Shown: piece after piece, positions 34,033 to 46,197 of the stretch
How the letters are laid out: every line of letters starts with the position of its first letter
Numbering within the stretch: position 1 is the stretch's first letter
NCBI GenBank assembly: GCA_944989445.1
Contig: CALYLW010000185.1
Span: 190,001 to 254,000 of the forward strand
Direction of reading: 5' to 3'
Source: Ampullaceana balthica
Lineage: Eukaryota > Mollusca > Gastropoda > Lymnaeidae
DNA length: 64,000 bases
Translations under genes and position numbers: made by a program
Notes under the pieces: model-generated
Databases searched by the model: none
What the model was told of the DNA's origin: nothing
Seen by the model: only the letters and a program-made list of their open reading frames with translations

Positions 34033-36732
34033 ATGGGCAACAAATGAGTCATGGGGAAATTGGGCAACAAAATGTGTTTAGGTTTCATAGTTGGGATAAT
34101 TGGGCAACAAAATGTTTGTTTAGGTTTCATAGTTGGGATAATTGGGCAACAAAATGTTTGTTTAGGTTTCATAGTTGGGATAATGGGCAACAAAATGTTT
34201 GTTTAGGTTTCATAGTTGGGATAATGGGCAACAAAATGTTTGTTTAGGTTTCATAGTTGGGATAAATGGGCAACAAAATGTTTGTTTAGGTTTCATAGTT
34301 GGGATAAATGGGCAACAAAATGTTTGTTTAGGTTTCATAGTTGGGATAATTGGGCAACAAAATGTTTGTTTAGGTTTCATAGTTGGGATAAATGGGCAAC
34401 AAATGTTTGTTTAGGTTTCATAGTTGGGATAATGGGCAACAAATGTTTGTTTAGGTTTCATAGTTGGGATAATGGGCAACAAATGTTTGTTTAGGTTTCA
34501 TAGTTGGGATAATGGGCAACAAATGTTTGTTTAGGTTTCATAGTTGGGATAAATGGGCAACAAATGTTTGTTTAGGTTTCATAGTTGGGATAAATGGGCA
34601 ACAAAATGTTTGTTTAGGTTTCATAGTTGGGATAAATGGGCAACAAATGTTTGTTTAGGTTTCATAGTTGGGATAATTGGGCAACAAATGTTTGTTTAGG
34701 TTTCATAGTTGGGATAAATGGGCAACAAATGTTTGTTTAGGTTTCATAGTTGGGATAATTGGGCAACAAATGTTTGTTTAGGTTTCATAGTTGGGATAAA
34801 TGGGCAACAAATGTTTGTTTAGGTTTCATAGTTGGGATAAATGGGCAACAAATGTTTGTTTAGGTTTCATAGTTGGGATAAATGGGCAACAAATGTTTGT
34901 TTAGGTTTCATAGTTGGGATAAATGGGCAACAAATGTTTGTTTAGGTTTCATAGTTGGGATAAATGGGCAACAAATGTTTGTTTAGGTTTCATAGTTGGG
35001 ATAATTGGGCAACAAATGTTTGTTTAGGTTTCATAGTTGGGTAAATGGGCAACAAATGTTTGTTTAGGTTTCATAGTTGGGTAAATGGGCAACAAATGTT
35101 TGTTTAGGTTTCATAGTTGGGTAAATGGGCAACAAATGTTTGTTTAGGTTTCATAGTTGGGATAAATGGGCAACAAATGTTTGTTTAGGTTTCATAGTTG
35201 GGATAAATGGGCAACAAATGTTTGTTTAGGTTTCATAGTTGGGATAAATGGGCAACAAATGTTTGTTTAGGTTTCATAGTTGGGATAAATGGGCAACAAA
35301 TGTTTGTTTAGGTTTCATAGTTGGGATAAATGGGCAACAAATGTTTGTTTAGGTTTCATAGTTGGGATAAATGGGCAACAAATGTTTGTTTAGGTTTCAT
35401 AGTTGGGATAAATGGGCAACAAATGTTTGTTTAGGTTTCATAGTTGGGATAAATGGGCAACAAAATGTTTGTTTAGGTTTCATAGTTGTGGTAAATGGGC
35501 AACAAATGTTTGTTTAGGTTTCATAGTTGGGATAAATGGGCAACAAATGTTTGTTTAGGTTTCATAGTTGGGATAAATGGGCAACAAATGTTTGTTTAGG
35601 TTTCATAGTTGGGATAAATTGGGCAACAAAATGTTTGTTTAGGTTTCATAGTTGGGATAAATGGGCAACAAAATGTTTGTTTAGGTTTCATAGTTGGGAT
35701 AAATGGGCAACAAATGTTTGTTTAGGTTTCATAGTTGGGATAAATGGGCAACAAATGTTTGTTTAGGTTTCATAGTTGGGATAAATGGGCAACAAATGTT
35801 TGTTTAGGTTTCATAGTTGGGATAATTGGGCAACAAAATGTTTGTTTAGGTTTCATAGTTGTGGTAAATGGGCAACAAATGTTTGTTTAGGTTTCATAGT
35901 TGTGGTAAATGGGCAACAAATGTTTGTTTAGGTTTCATAGTTGTGGTAAATGGGCAACAAATGTTTGTTTAGGTTTCATAGTTGGGATAAATGGGCAACA
36001 AATGTTTGTTTAGGTTTCATAGTTGGGATAAATGGGCAACAAATGTTTGTTTAGGTTTCATAGTTGGGATAAATGGGCAACAAATGTTTGTTTAGGTTTC
36101 ATAGTTGGGATAAATGGGCAACAAATGTTTGTTTAGGTTTCATAGTTGGGATAAATGGGCAACAAATGTTTGTTTAGGTTTCATAGTTGGGATAAATGGG
36201 CAACAAATGTTTGTTTAGGTTTCATAGTTGGGATAAATGGGCAACAAATGTTTGTTTAGGTTTCATAGTTGGGATAAATGGGCAACAAAATGTTTGTTTA
36301 GGTTTCATAGTTGTGGTAAATGGGCAACAAATGTTTGTTTAGGTTTCATAGTGGGATAAATGGGCAACAAATGTTTGTTTAGGTTTCATAGTTGGGATAA
36401 ATGGGCAACAAATGTTTGTTTAGGTTTCATAGTTGGGATAATTGGGCAACAAAATGTTTGTTTAGGTTTCATAGTTGTGGTAAATGGGCAACAAATGTTT
36501 GTTTAGGTTTCATAGTTGTGGTAAATGGGCAACAAAATGTTTGTTTAGGTTTCATAGTTGTGGTAAATGGGCAACAAATGTTTGTTTAGGTTTCATAGTT
36601 GGGATAAATGGGCAACAAATGTTTGTTTAGGTTTCATAGTTGGGATAAATGGGCAACAAATGTTTGTTTAGGTTTCATAGTTGGGATAAATGGGCAACAA
36701 ATGTTTGTTTAGGTTTCATAGTTGTGGTAAAC
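34033..36732. repeat. 41 bp minisatellite, about 65 copies
   Basis: GGGCAACAAATGTTTGTTTA followed by GGTTTCATAGTTGGGATAAAT. Length variants come from AAA/AAAA and TAA/TAAA/TAATT. A GTTGTGGTAAAT subtype forms small clusters (35486, 35865-35945, 36311, 36475-36560). Frames break often, so no coding role is inferred. Confidence 0.97.
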
Positions 36733-37917
36733 ATTGAAATCTTGAATATTGAGAGTAGATTTGTATTTACCGACTGACGGTAGCCACTAAATAAATGGAT
36801 GACCCGATGACCAAGTCACCTGGTCAAGATGGACATGTGAGTGACACAGATGTCTGCTCGCTCTACTATGAGTATTATACACTGATATACTTTGGCTATG
36901 ACATAAAATCAGCGAACCGTGACTGGTACCCTATGTTATTTTGAGAACCGCTGTTGAGGTGAAACATTTTTTCCACATAAAGGTAAATGGAGAAAGGAGG
37001 TGTTTTCATTCCCAATATTCCATTTATTAAAATACCATTATTCCTAGAGTACAGTCGTAAAGAGGAACACAGAAGCGTGGAGTGGAGGGTAGAAAGAGGA
37101 CAGAAAGAGGGGAGAAAGTGGAGGAGAAAGAGGAGAGAAAGAGTGGGAGAAAAATAAAGGTATTGTCTGGTCCGTGTTGGAACAGAATAAACGTGATATA
37201 TTAAAACGTTCATTTACGTCATAAAGGACCTGAAGGTGCACGAATAGTTTGTATAGAATGCGTGTAGTTAAGCGGATAGTGTTCTTGGAGTTAGGTCCCT
37301 TTCCCATCTGGTCACAGAAACATTTGTTAGGTTTAGCGGTTGTCCTGGAATCACAGAAGGAAGTGTTGTACTAATATAGGAGCAGGGGAGAGGGGTAATG
37401 GTGCTGTCATGACAATAGGTAGCACGTCATGGGGTGGGAGTTGGTGGGATGTGACTGTAGAGGTGGATGGGGGGGCGCAATCGCGTGGGACTGAGCGATG
37501 TAACAGGTGTGACCGCAAGGTAACAAATTTTTATCTAAGGATGGGTAAGTTTGGTGATACGTAAGATGGGGGAAGGGTAAGCCGGGGTATTGGTTAGGTG
37601 GTGTGGGTAGAGTGGGATTGTGAGGTGAGGGACAGGTACACATAATAACGAGGTAACGATGTAGTACGGTACCCTTGAGATGGTCACAAGGATGTCCAGT
37701 AGAACAAAGCTGTCAGTAAATATGCGAGTTCTTTGCTGGATCTAATGGCTCTTGATGCTTGCAGATGGTCGCAAACAATGTTTGATGGAAGATGGAAGCA
37801 GGATGGTATATGCTAACTGTTATGGCCTGATAAATAGTGATTTGAGGGGGGGGCGTTATAAAAATATTAAAAGGAGTAACGAAAACACATTTTGGATAGA
37901 AAGTTGTTAGAAAACAC
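36733..37917. other. Unique spacer of about 1.2 kb
   Basis: A purine-rich GAGAAAGA tract lies at about 37085-37145. Short frames at 36896-37307 (minus) and 37340-37564 (plus) show no domain I know. A GGGGTAAG/GTGGG-rich stretch lies at 37380-37640. Confidence 0.4.
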
Positions 37918-38153
37918 GGACATGGCAAGTACATGAGACAAGGGCGTTAAAATACATGGTAAGTACATGAGACAAGAACGTTAAAATACATGGTAAGTAC
38001 ACGAGACAAGGGCGTTAAAATACATGGCAAGTACATGAGACAAGAACGTTAAAATACATGGTAAGTACGTGAGACAAGAACGTTAAAATACATGGTAAGT
38101 ACGTGAGACAAGAACGTTAAAATACATGGTAAGTACGTGAGACAAGGGCGTTA
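37918..38153. repeat. 34 bp minisatellite, 7 copies
   Basis: GGTAAGTACGTGAGACAAGA followed by ACGTTAAAATACAT; early copies have CATG and GGGCG variants. Confidence 0.94.
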
Positions 38154-38223
38154 AATTAAGTTCGAAAATAAAATATTTTGTTGCAGCCTGAACTGGTACA
38201 TCAAGATTAACTATCGCAGAAAT

Positions 38224-39150
38224 GGTTAATATAATATGTGTGTACACATGTGGTACAAGTTTGTACATGTGTGTACACATGTGGTACAAGTTTGTACATG
38301 GTTGATATAATATGTGTGTACACATGTGGTACAAGTTTGTACATGGTTGATATAATATGTGTGTACACATGTTTTACAAGTTTGTACATGGTTGATAAAA
38401 ATGTGTGTACACATGCGGTACAAGTTTGTACATGGTTGATATAATATGTGTGTACACATGTGGTACAAGTTTGTACATGGTTGATATAATATGTGTGTAC
38501 ACATGTGGTACAAGTTTGTACATGGTTGATATAATATGTGTGTAAACATGTGGTACAAGTTTGTACATGGTTGATATAATATGTGTACACATGTGGTACA
38601 AGTTTGTACATGGTGATAAATATGTGTGTACACATGGGTACAAGTTTGTACATGGTTGATATAATATGTGTGTACACATGTGGTACAAGTTTGTACATGG
38701 TTGATATAAAATGTGTGTACACATGCGGTACAAGTTTGTACATGGTTGATATAATATGTGTGTACACATGTGGTACAAGTTTGTACATGGTTGATATAAT
38801 ATGTGTGTACACATGTGGTACAAGTTTGTACATGGTTGATATAAATGTGTGTACACATGCGGTACAAGTTTGTACATGGTTGATATAATATGTGTGTAAC
38901 ACATGTGGTACAAGTTTGTACATGGTTGATATAATATGTGTGTACACATGTGGTACAAGTTTGTACATGTATATACACATGTGGTACAAGTTTGTACATG
39001 TATGTACACATGTGGTACAAGTTTGTACATGGTTAGGTTTGACATATATTGTACACGTTTGTACATGGCTATGGGGACATATATTGTACAAGTTTGTACT
39101 TAACTAGGTGGACATATATTGTGCAAGTTTGTACATGGCTACGTGGACAT
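38224..39150. repeat. 45 bp palindrome-rich minisatellite, about 20 copies
   Basis: GTGTACACATGTGGTACAAG followed by TTTGTACATGGTTGATATAATAT-type sequence. Each unit contains the 10 bp palindrome TGTGTACACA, ACATGT, and the near-palindrome GTACAAGTTTGTAC. Copies degenerate after about 39030. Open frames on both strands are shadows. Confidence 0.96.
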
Positions 39151-39599
39151 TATTTTTAAAATGATGTCACGCACACAAAGGCTTCCGGTATCGATAATAG
39201 GCAATGGTATGTTAAAGCTGAAGCCATGCATATATTAAGCACAAAATTTTAAGTACAAGCAGAGGGACCTACTGCCTGACCATGATAGGGCAGGTCAGCG
39301 CCCTACATGTCTGTGGTGCCACTCATGATGATGATGTGTGACCACACACCTGACCTTCACCTTGCTAATGTGGATATAGACTTCCTTTTAAATACAATTA
39401 TAACACATCGAATTTATCTTTTCAAATATCGGGGAATAAATCACTGCTACATTCCGGGGCAACAACTCTTGCATGACGCATGACCAGAAAAAATAATGCA
39501 AGTAACTGAGGACTCACCACATACCCACTAGTCTTCTTATCTTATCTATACAGACGCTCCTTCTATGCAGAAGATAGTCGCGTCCACAGACCATGACGG
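39151..39599. other. Unique spacer
   Basis: Probably includes unrecognised flank or tail of the SINE that follows; nothing coding seen. Confidence 0.4.
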
Positions 39600-39829
39600 A
39601 TGATCTGTTGGCAAGTGATGCAGCATTCACAGGCCACGGCTTTGTGGGTTCCACGCATTACCCAGCCGCCTAACTACATGTAGTGTTAGGTACCCATTCG
39701 GAGCGGGGTGACTCAGGGACGCCCTAGGCCCCGGGAACAAACCCTTGCCTTCACACGGATTCGAACCCGTGACCATCGGTACGACAGTCCAGTGCGCTGC
39801 CACTGACCACACCAACTAGTCGCCCCTGA
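39600..39829 (-). mobile_element. tRNA-derived SINE
   Basis: Read on the minus strand, the head starts near 39829 with GGGGCGACTAGTTGG. It continues with an A-box-like TGGTCAGTGGCAGCGCACTG (complement of 39789-39809) and an RNA polymerase III B box GGGTTCGAATCC (complement of 39757-39768), at tRNA-like spacing. The body continues with CCGAATGGGTACCTAACACT. The tRNA-like part does not fold into a clean anticodon-bearing tRNA, so this is a SINE and not a gene. The 3' end is not defined; no clear tail or target duplication was seen. The body phrase recalls SINEs I associate with molluscs, but I could not check that. Confidence 0.75.
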
Positions 39830-40372
39830 CCACACCAACTAGTCGCCCCTGTCTACACCCACTAGTCTCCCCTGACTCCTGACCACACCCACTAGTCGCC
39901 CCTGACCAGCACCAACTAGTCGCCCCTGACCACACCACTAGTCGCCCCTGTCCTGCACACCAACTAGTCGCCCCTCCAGTCACCCAACTAGTCGCCCCTG
40001 AGCCTGACCACACCCAACTAGTCGCCCCGTCCAGCACCAACTAGTCGCCCCTGACCACACCAACTTAGCCAACTAGTCGCCCCTGTCCACACCAACTAGT
40101 CGCCCCTCCAGTCACCAACTAGTCGCCCCTGACCACACCAACTTAGCCAACTAGTCGCCCCTGTCCACACCAACTAGTCGCCCCTCCAGTCACCCACTAG
40201 TCGCCCCTGACTCCTGACCACACCAACTAGTCGCCCCTCCAGTCACCAACTAGTCGCCCCTGACCACACCAACTAGTCGCCCTGTCCACACCAACTAGAC
40301 GCCCCTCCAGTCACCTACTAGTCGCCCCTGACTCCTGTCCACACCAACTAGTCGCCCTGACCACACCAACTG
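39805..40372. repeat. 23-24 bp ACTAGTCGCCCC minisatellite, about 24 copies, sharing the SINE head
   Basis: Core ACACCAACTAGTCGCCCC with TGACC, TGTCC, TCCAGTC or TGACTCCTGACC connectors. The first unit is the 5' head of the adjacent SINE in reverse complement, so the array starts inside the element and extends away from its 5' end. Each unit carries the ACTAGT palindrome. Composite units recur with TTAGCCAACTAGTCG at about 40065 and 40143. Confidence 0.9.
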
Positions 40373-41962
40373 CGAAACGTGTCATGGCGTCACATGCGGT
40401 CTACTCTCGTCCCCAGTACACACAAACCGATGACGACACAACTAGCGAGCTGTTGAACCAATGACTGCAGCATCATCCTAGCTTATCAACTCCCTAAGCG
40501 GCCGCTGAAGAGAGACTTGTCGCCGTTAACTGATAATTGCAGCACTTCCTTACCTTAATAGTCCGCCGATTATTCCCCGTCCGTGTTTTTATTGAACTCC
40601 GATAATCCCAAACACAGCGTTAATCTGCCTGCCTCTCTTAAAACTTTCCCTAACAGACTCGAGTGCCAGCTATACTTAATCCACAAGGTGTAGCCCCGCG
40701 ATGTACACACCAGTAGCTGCCAGCACAATGTCCCCCCCATCCCTCCCCTCTTTCACCCCATGACACCCAGCTTAAGGCACAATCGCAGTTACCATTCTTT
40801 TAGCTTCCCTTCAGCTAACACTCGCCGGCGCCTCGGCCATTTTTTAAAATTATATTTTTTGACAAGAGAGCCTTAATCTCTATTCAAAGGATTTGAAGAG
40901 GAAAAAAATTCTTTTATCCTTCGCGTAACCCCAGTGGTTCTCAAATTCGGAATAACCGAGAATGTAATTTTTGAATATTAAAGACACATTTTCATAATCT
41001 GTAAGCAATAGTCTAATTAAATTAATAAATAAAAATAATAAATAGACTACATGATATTGCTGGTCTAAGAAAATACGTCTTGACCCCTTGCTATAAAAGA
41101 GGCATGTCCATAGTTTGAGAAGTACTGTTACTTTCTGTACACACCACCCTTACCTAGGGAAAATGACTGCACAATTCGCTAAATTCATAGAGTCTAACAG
41201 AACCCCATCAACACCCCTACCCCACCCCCTCCACCTCCTCACACACCCCCACCCCCAAATGGACTCGGTAGAAACCCATATTATTCATAAGTCATTCAAT
41301 TGGCAAATCTTTTTATTTTCATTTTACGTTTTCAACAAGCGTCTTTATGTGCACCCCCTCCCCTCCCCTCCCCGCCGCACCCCACCCTTTCAAGCGACTG
41401 TTTGATATAGCTGACAATAGCCTCGACAATGCAGCCCTCAGATAAACTGCTGAAAGCCCTCGCTATTGTCAAACACACTGTGGACCATTCACGAGTAAGA
41501 GAGAGAGAGAGACGAGGGTAAATGGCCGAGTGTATGACGAGGGCAGGGGGGTATAAGGCGGGTCGTGCAAGCGGGGGGTAAGTTTAAATTAAATTTTAAG
41601 ACTAAGTCAACTGTGTTGTGGGGGGTTAGCGTTAGAGCTGGGGGGAGGGAGTATTTTGTTACATCTTATTACTCCTGTTTATCTTTGAGGCTGCGATCTG
41701 CAAGCTAGCTCACTACGGGTTTGTCTCCTGGCTGCGTTCGAGGCGTAATAATTCAGCTCACACAATAAAGCGGGAGTTTCATCAGAAACTATAAATGAGG
41801 TGTTTCCGAAACTCTGTCTCGCGAATTTGTCCTCGGTGACCTGCACTTGACCAGTTTAATATCTGGTGTGTAAGCGATATTACAATTTAATGTAAGTGAT
41901 GCGCTTGTCGTTTCTTGTTAAAAGTCTTACCTGTCCGCCTCTAGCTTTAGGGAAAGGAGGTT
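40373..41962. other. Unique spacer of about 1.6 kb
   Basis: Mixed composition. Includes C-rich stretches at 41200-41260 and 41350-41390. A 96-codon plus frame at 41115-41405 is Pro/His-rich through these C runs and not recognised. Confidence 0.4.
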
Positions 41963-42200
41963 TAGATATTAATGTTAGGAAATAGATATTAATGTTAGGA
42001 AATAGATATTAATGTTAGGAAATAGATATTAATGTTAGGAAATAGATATTAATGTTAGGAAATAGATATTAATGTTAGGAAATAGATATTAATGTTAGGA
42101 AATAGATAATGTAGGAAATAGATATTAATGTTAGGAAATATATATTAATGTTAGGAAATAGATATTAATGTTAGGAAATAGATATTAATGTTAGGAAATA
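41963..42200. repeat. 20 bp minisatellite, 12 copies
   Basis: AATAGATATTAATGTTAGGA, nearly perfect, with a 3 bp loss in one copy near 42105. Confidence 0.96.
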
Positions 42201-42277
42201 GCGGAATGAACTTCTCTTAAAGGGTGGATGCGGAAATAAAATTAAATGGGAGGACACGTACTTCAGTGAATGGTTCA

Positions 42278-42429
42278 CTTTACAATGTGATAATACTTTA
42301 CAATGTGATATTACTGTACAATGTGATATTACTTTACAATGTGATATTACTTTACAATGTAATATTACTTTACAATGTGATATTACTTTACAATGTGATA
42401 TTACTTTACAATGTGATATTACTTTACAA
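42278..42429. repeat. 18 bp minisatellite, 8 copies
   Basis: TTACTTTACAATGTGATA with single substitutions (ACTGTAC, GTAATA). Confidence 0.95.
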
Positions 42430-42436
42430 AACACGC

Positions 42437-42745
42437 GTAACGTGATATTGACAGCACGTAATAGTGATAGCACATCGTATGGACAGCACATAACAGGAAC
42501 AGCGCGTAACAGGGACAGCGCATCATATGAACATCACATAACAGGGACAGCGCGTAACAGGGACAGCACATCATATGAACATCACATAACAGGGACAGCG
42601 CGAAACAGGGACAGCACATCATATGAACATCACATAACAGGGACAGCGCGTAACAGGGACAGCATATCATATGAACATCACATAACAGGGACAGCGCGTA
42701 ACAGGGACAGCAACTCATATGGACAGCAACTCATATGGACAGCAC
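42437..42745. repeat. 48 bp minisatellite, about 6 copies
   Basis: ATGAACATCACATAACAGGG followed by ACAGCGCGTAACAGGGACAGCACATCAT-type sequence. The unit is a diverged dimer of a 24 bp ancestor (CATAACAGGGACAGC and GTAACAGGGACAGC halves). Confidence 0.93.
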
Positions 42746-42773
42746 CGAATATGGAAACCACAAAAATTCACAA

Positions 42774-43546
42774 CGCTTACTATGGACGATTAGACGGTTG
42801 ATGAATACTTACTATGGACGATTAGATGGTTGATGAATACTTACTATGGACGATTAGATGGTTGATGAATACTTACTATGGACGATTAGATGGTTGATGA
42901 ATACTTACTATGGACGATTAGATGGTTGATGAATACTTACTATGGACGATTAGATGGTTGATGAATACTTACTATGGACGATTAGATGGTTGATGAATAC
43001 TTACTATGGACGATTAGATGGTTGATGAATACTTACTATGGACGATTAGATGGTTGATGAATACTTACTATGGACGATTAGATGGTTGATGAATACTTAC
43101 TATGGACGATTAGATGGTTGATGAATACTTACTATGGACGATTAGATGGTTGATGAATACTTACTATGGACGATTAGATGGTTGATGAATACTTACTATG
43201 GACGATTAGATGGTTGATGAATACTTACTATGGACGATTAGATGGTTGATGAATACTTACTATGGACGATTAGATGGTTGATGAATACTTACTATGGACG
43301 ATTAGATGGTTGATGAATACTTACTATGGACGATTAGATGGTTGATGAATACTTACTATGGACGATTAGATGGTTGATGAATACTTACTATGGACGATTA
43401 GATGGTTGATGGATACTTACTATGGACGATTAGATGGTTGATGAATACTTACTATGGACGATTAGATGGTTTGATGGATACTTACTATGGACGATTAGAT
43501 GGTTGATGAACACTTACTATGGACGATTAGATGGTTTGATGGATAA
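42774..43546. repeat. 32 bp minisatellite, 24 copies
   Basis: CTATGGACGATTAGATGGTT followed by GATGAATACTTA. Nearly identical except GTTTGATGGATA variants in the last four copies. Confidence 0.97.
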
Positions 43547-43651
43547 ACTAAGATACAACGTGTTCTCGTTATTATGTTGGTGTTGTATCGCTTATAAATC
43601 GTAAAGTGATTTTAAAAACGACTAATTTTGAAACCTTCTCTTTGTTAGAAA

Positions 43652-43990
43652 TAATGAAATATTGGCAGAAGGCGAAGTAATAAGGAATTATAGGCAGAAG
43701 GTAAGGTAATGATGAAATATAGACAGAAGGTAAGGTAATGATGAAATATAGACAGGAGGTAAGATAATGATGAAATATAGACAGAAGGTAAGATAATGAT
43801 GAAATATAGACAGAAGGTAAGGTAATGAGGAATTATAGACAGAAGGTAAGGTAATGATGAAATATAGACAGAAGGTAAGGTAATGAGGAAATATAGGCAG
43901 AAGGTAAGGTAATGATGAAAATATAGACAGAAGGTAAAGTAATTATGAAAATATTGGCAGAAGGTAAGGTAATTATGAAATATATTCAAA
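43652..43990. repeat. 29 bp minisatellite, 11 copies
   Basis: GGTAATGATGAAATATAGAC followed by AGAAGGTAA; moderately diverged. Confidence 0.94.
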
Positions 43991-45185
43991 AGGAAATAAA
44001 ACAATAACAAACAGATTAAAAATTCCTCAAATGTGAGTGAAAACACGTGACTTCATCGACTTTGAACAAATCAGTTTTCATTACAAATAAAGGGCAAAGG
44101 AAAGTGAAACACTTGCTCCTTAAAGACAAAATCTGAAAATCATCATGAAAACATGATCAATGACCAAAAAAAAACTAATTAAAGCCTGGGCATGGAACAA
44201 TGAGGTTGGGAAAACGTGTGCAGCCAATCGATGCGGTCTCATTGTTCAACCTCTCGTTTGTGTTTAAATTCTGAAATCTCGACAAAAGACCCTCGACATC
44301 TCCTCGAGTGCCGTCATTGTCACTAGTGTGGACACAATAACTCGATGCTCATGGGACACGAGAGTTGACCTCTTCTTGTTTTCAAGAATGGCTTTCAAAA
44401 ACAATCCCACAATGGCTTTCAAGACGAATTACACAATGTTTTTCAATTTCGTATTTCGGGTCTCGATGTTCAAACGGGAAATACCGTTTTTGTGGGAAGA
44501 ATGATTTTTTGATTTCCTAGCATACAACCCGGAAATATATCACCAACAAAATGGTTGACGGCCTTCCGGTCAGGTGTTAGTGTAAGGTTCGCACATTTGA
44601 CGTCATCCGTCGCAACACGACGTAAGTTGGCTTAAACCGACATAAAATGGCGTAAATTAGCATACAAGGTCGTAAAGGACGTAAAATGACGTGTAGATAA
44701 TATATATATATTTACGAGCAACAAAGCCCGTCCAAGGACGTTCCGCCACCGTTCGGTGGCAAGCTGTAACTCCCCTCCAACAGCCGTCTCGACCGGCATA
44801 CATGTGCATCACGTCAAAAATATTATTCATTATAGTTAAAATAAATAACTCGTAAAAGCAGAGCTTTTGACTATAAATCCCAACGCACATAACTCAAAAT
44901 AAAGTCTTGGAAGAAATACTGCACCAGAAAATAACTCGTTTTGAACGTCCGCGTAAATGTATTCAATATGATTGGCTGTAGGAGTTATATGTGTTTGAGG
45001 GACCAATCGCTATCGATGACCGGACACAACATTGCCTTTTATTATATAGGATGATATATGCACTGTCTCTTTGTACAATTTTGATTTATTAATTTATTGA
45101 AACGAGTTGTTGATATGAATATATTGGTACGGTGTTTGCTAACATCTGTCCATACATTTTCTTGCCTTTTGTCCATAAATTTCCT
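43991..45185. other. AT-rich unique spacer, possible old element at about 44820-45060
   Basis: TTTTGACTATAAATCC at 44865-44880 matches the left end of family A copy 1. The complement of 44920-44950 resembles 19842-19875. TGACGTCA lies at 44598-44605. A CGTAAA/CGACGTAA-rich stretch lies at 44615-44695. No gene recognised. Confidence 0.45.
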
Positions 45186-45368
45186 TTTTATCTATCTATA
45201 ACTTTCCTTATTATCTGTCCCTAACTTTCCTTATTATCTGTCCCTAACTTTCCTTATTATATGTCCCTAACTTTCCTTATTATCTGTCCCTAACTTTCCT
45301 TATTATCTGTCCCTAACTTTCCTTATTATCTGTTCATAAATTTCATATCAATCCGTACCTAACTTCCT
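45186..45368. repeat. 23 bp minisatellite, about 7 copies
   Basis: TTTCCTTATTATCTGTCCCT followed by AAC; the ends are more diverged. Confidence 0.93.
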
Positions 45369-45729
45369 TGTCATTTTCCTTGTTTACCTGTCAATATGTC
45401 ATTTATGTCAGCCATATGTCAAAGTCCCTCTGACTATCATTGTCGTCTGCACGGAGATCTTCTGGAAAGTTCACCTGTTGAAATCACTGAAGCTTGTCAC
45501 CCAGTAAATGGGCGATCGCTTTCAGACCGGCTTTGATCACGGGCGGTAACAAATCACATGATGTTAGCAGACGTGAAGACAGTCCGTAAGGTCTGTATCC
45601 AGACTGTTCTAGTGACACGCGTGAAATGAAAGCTGAGTAGAAGTTATCTTTGCCCGCTGCATGTCGGGACTGGTTTTGTCTATAACACTGAATCGTTGGC
45701 TTAATTGGGTTCTTTAGTCTGGAGACACA
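45369..45729. other. Unique spacer with an 80-codon minus-strand open stretch
   Basis: The open stretch at 45484-45729 runs into the next array. It shows no recognised domain, and its length is within chance for this many spacers. An AG preceded by GTGTCTCC near 45722 (minus strand) could be a splice acceptor; this is weak. Confidence 0.3.
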
Positions 45730-46197
45730 AGCTGACGACAGTTGACGTGAGGGGACGAGAGTTGACGAGAGGGAACGAGAGTTGAGAATATGGGGATGAG
45801 AGTTGTCCACATTTGACGCGAGGGAACGAGAGTTGAAGAGATGGGACGAGAGCTGACGAGAGTTGACGAGAGGGAACGAGAGTTGACGAGAGGGAACGAG
45901 AGTTGACGAGAGGGAACGAGAGTTGACGAGAGGGAACGAGAGTTGACGAGAGGGAACGAGAGTTGACGAGAGGGAACGAGAGTTGACGAGAGGGAACGAG
46001 AGTTGACGAGAGGGAACGAGAGTTGACGAGAGGGAACGAGAGTTGACGGGAGGGGACGAGAGTGAACGAGAGTTGGCGAGAGGGAACGAGAGTTGACGAG
46101 AGGGAACGAGAGTTGGCGAGAGTGAACGAGAGTTGGCGAGAGGGAACGAGAGTTGGTGAGAGTTGGCGAGAGGGAACGAGAGTTGACGAGAGTGGAC
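45730..46197. repeat. 20 bp minisatellite, about 22 copies
   Basis: GAGAGTTGACGAGAGGGAAC, very regular at 45830-46045, diverged at both ends (GGCGAGAGTGAAC). Confidence 0.96.

Noticed and set aside
37918..38153. Repeated GGTAAGTA as splice donor sites
   Set aside because: The motif is part of the tandem unit, with no exon upstream; the same applies to GTGAGT in the 20293-21716 array.
39757..39829. Functional tRNA gene on the minus strand
   Set aside because: The A and B boxes are present, but the sequence does not give a sound acceptor stem and anticodon loop, and a SINE body follows.
45484..45810. 108-codon minus-strand frame as a possible exon
   Set aside because: Its first third lies in the 20 bp array. 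The rest has no recognised domain, and the length is within chance for the number of spacers read.
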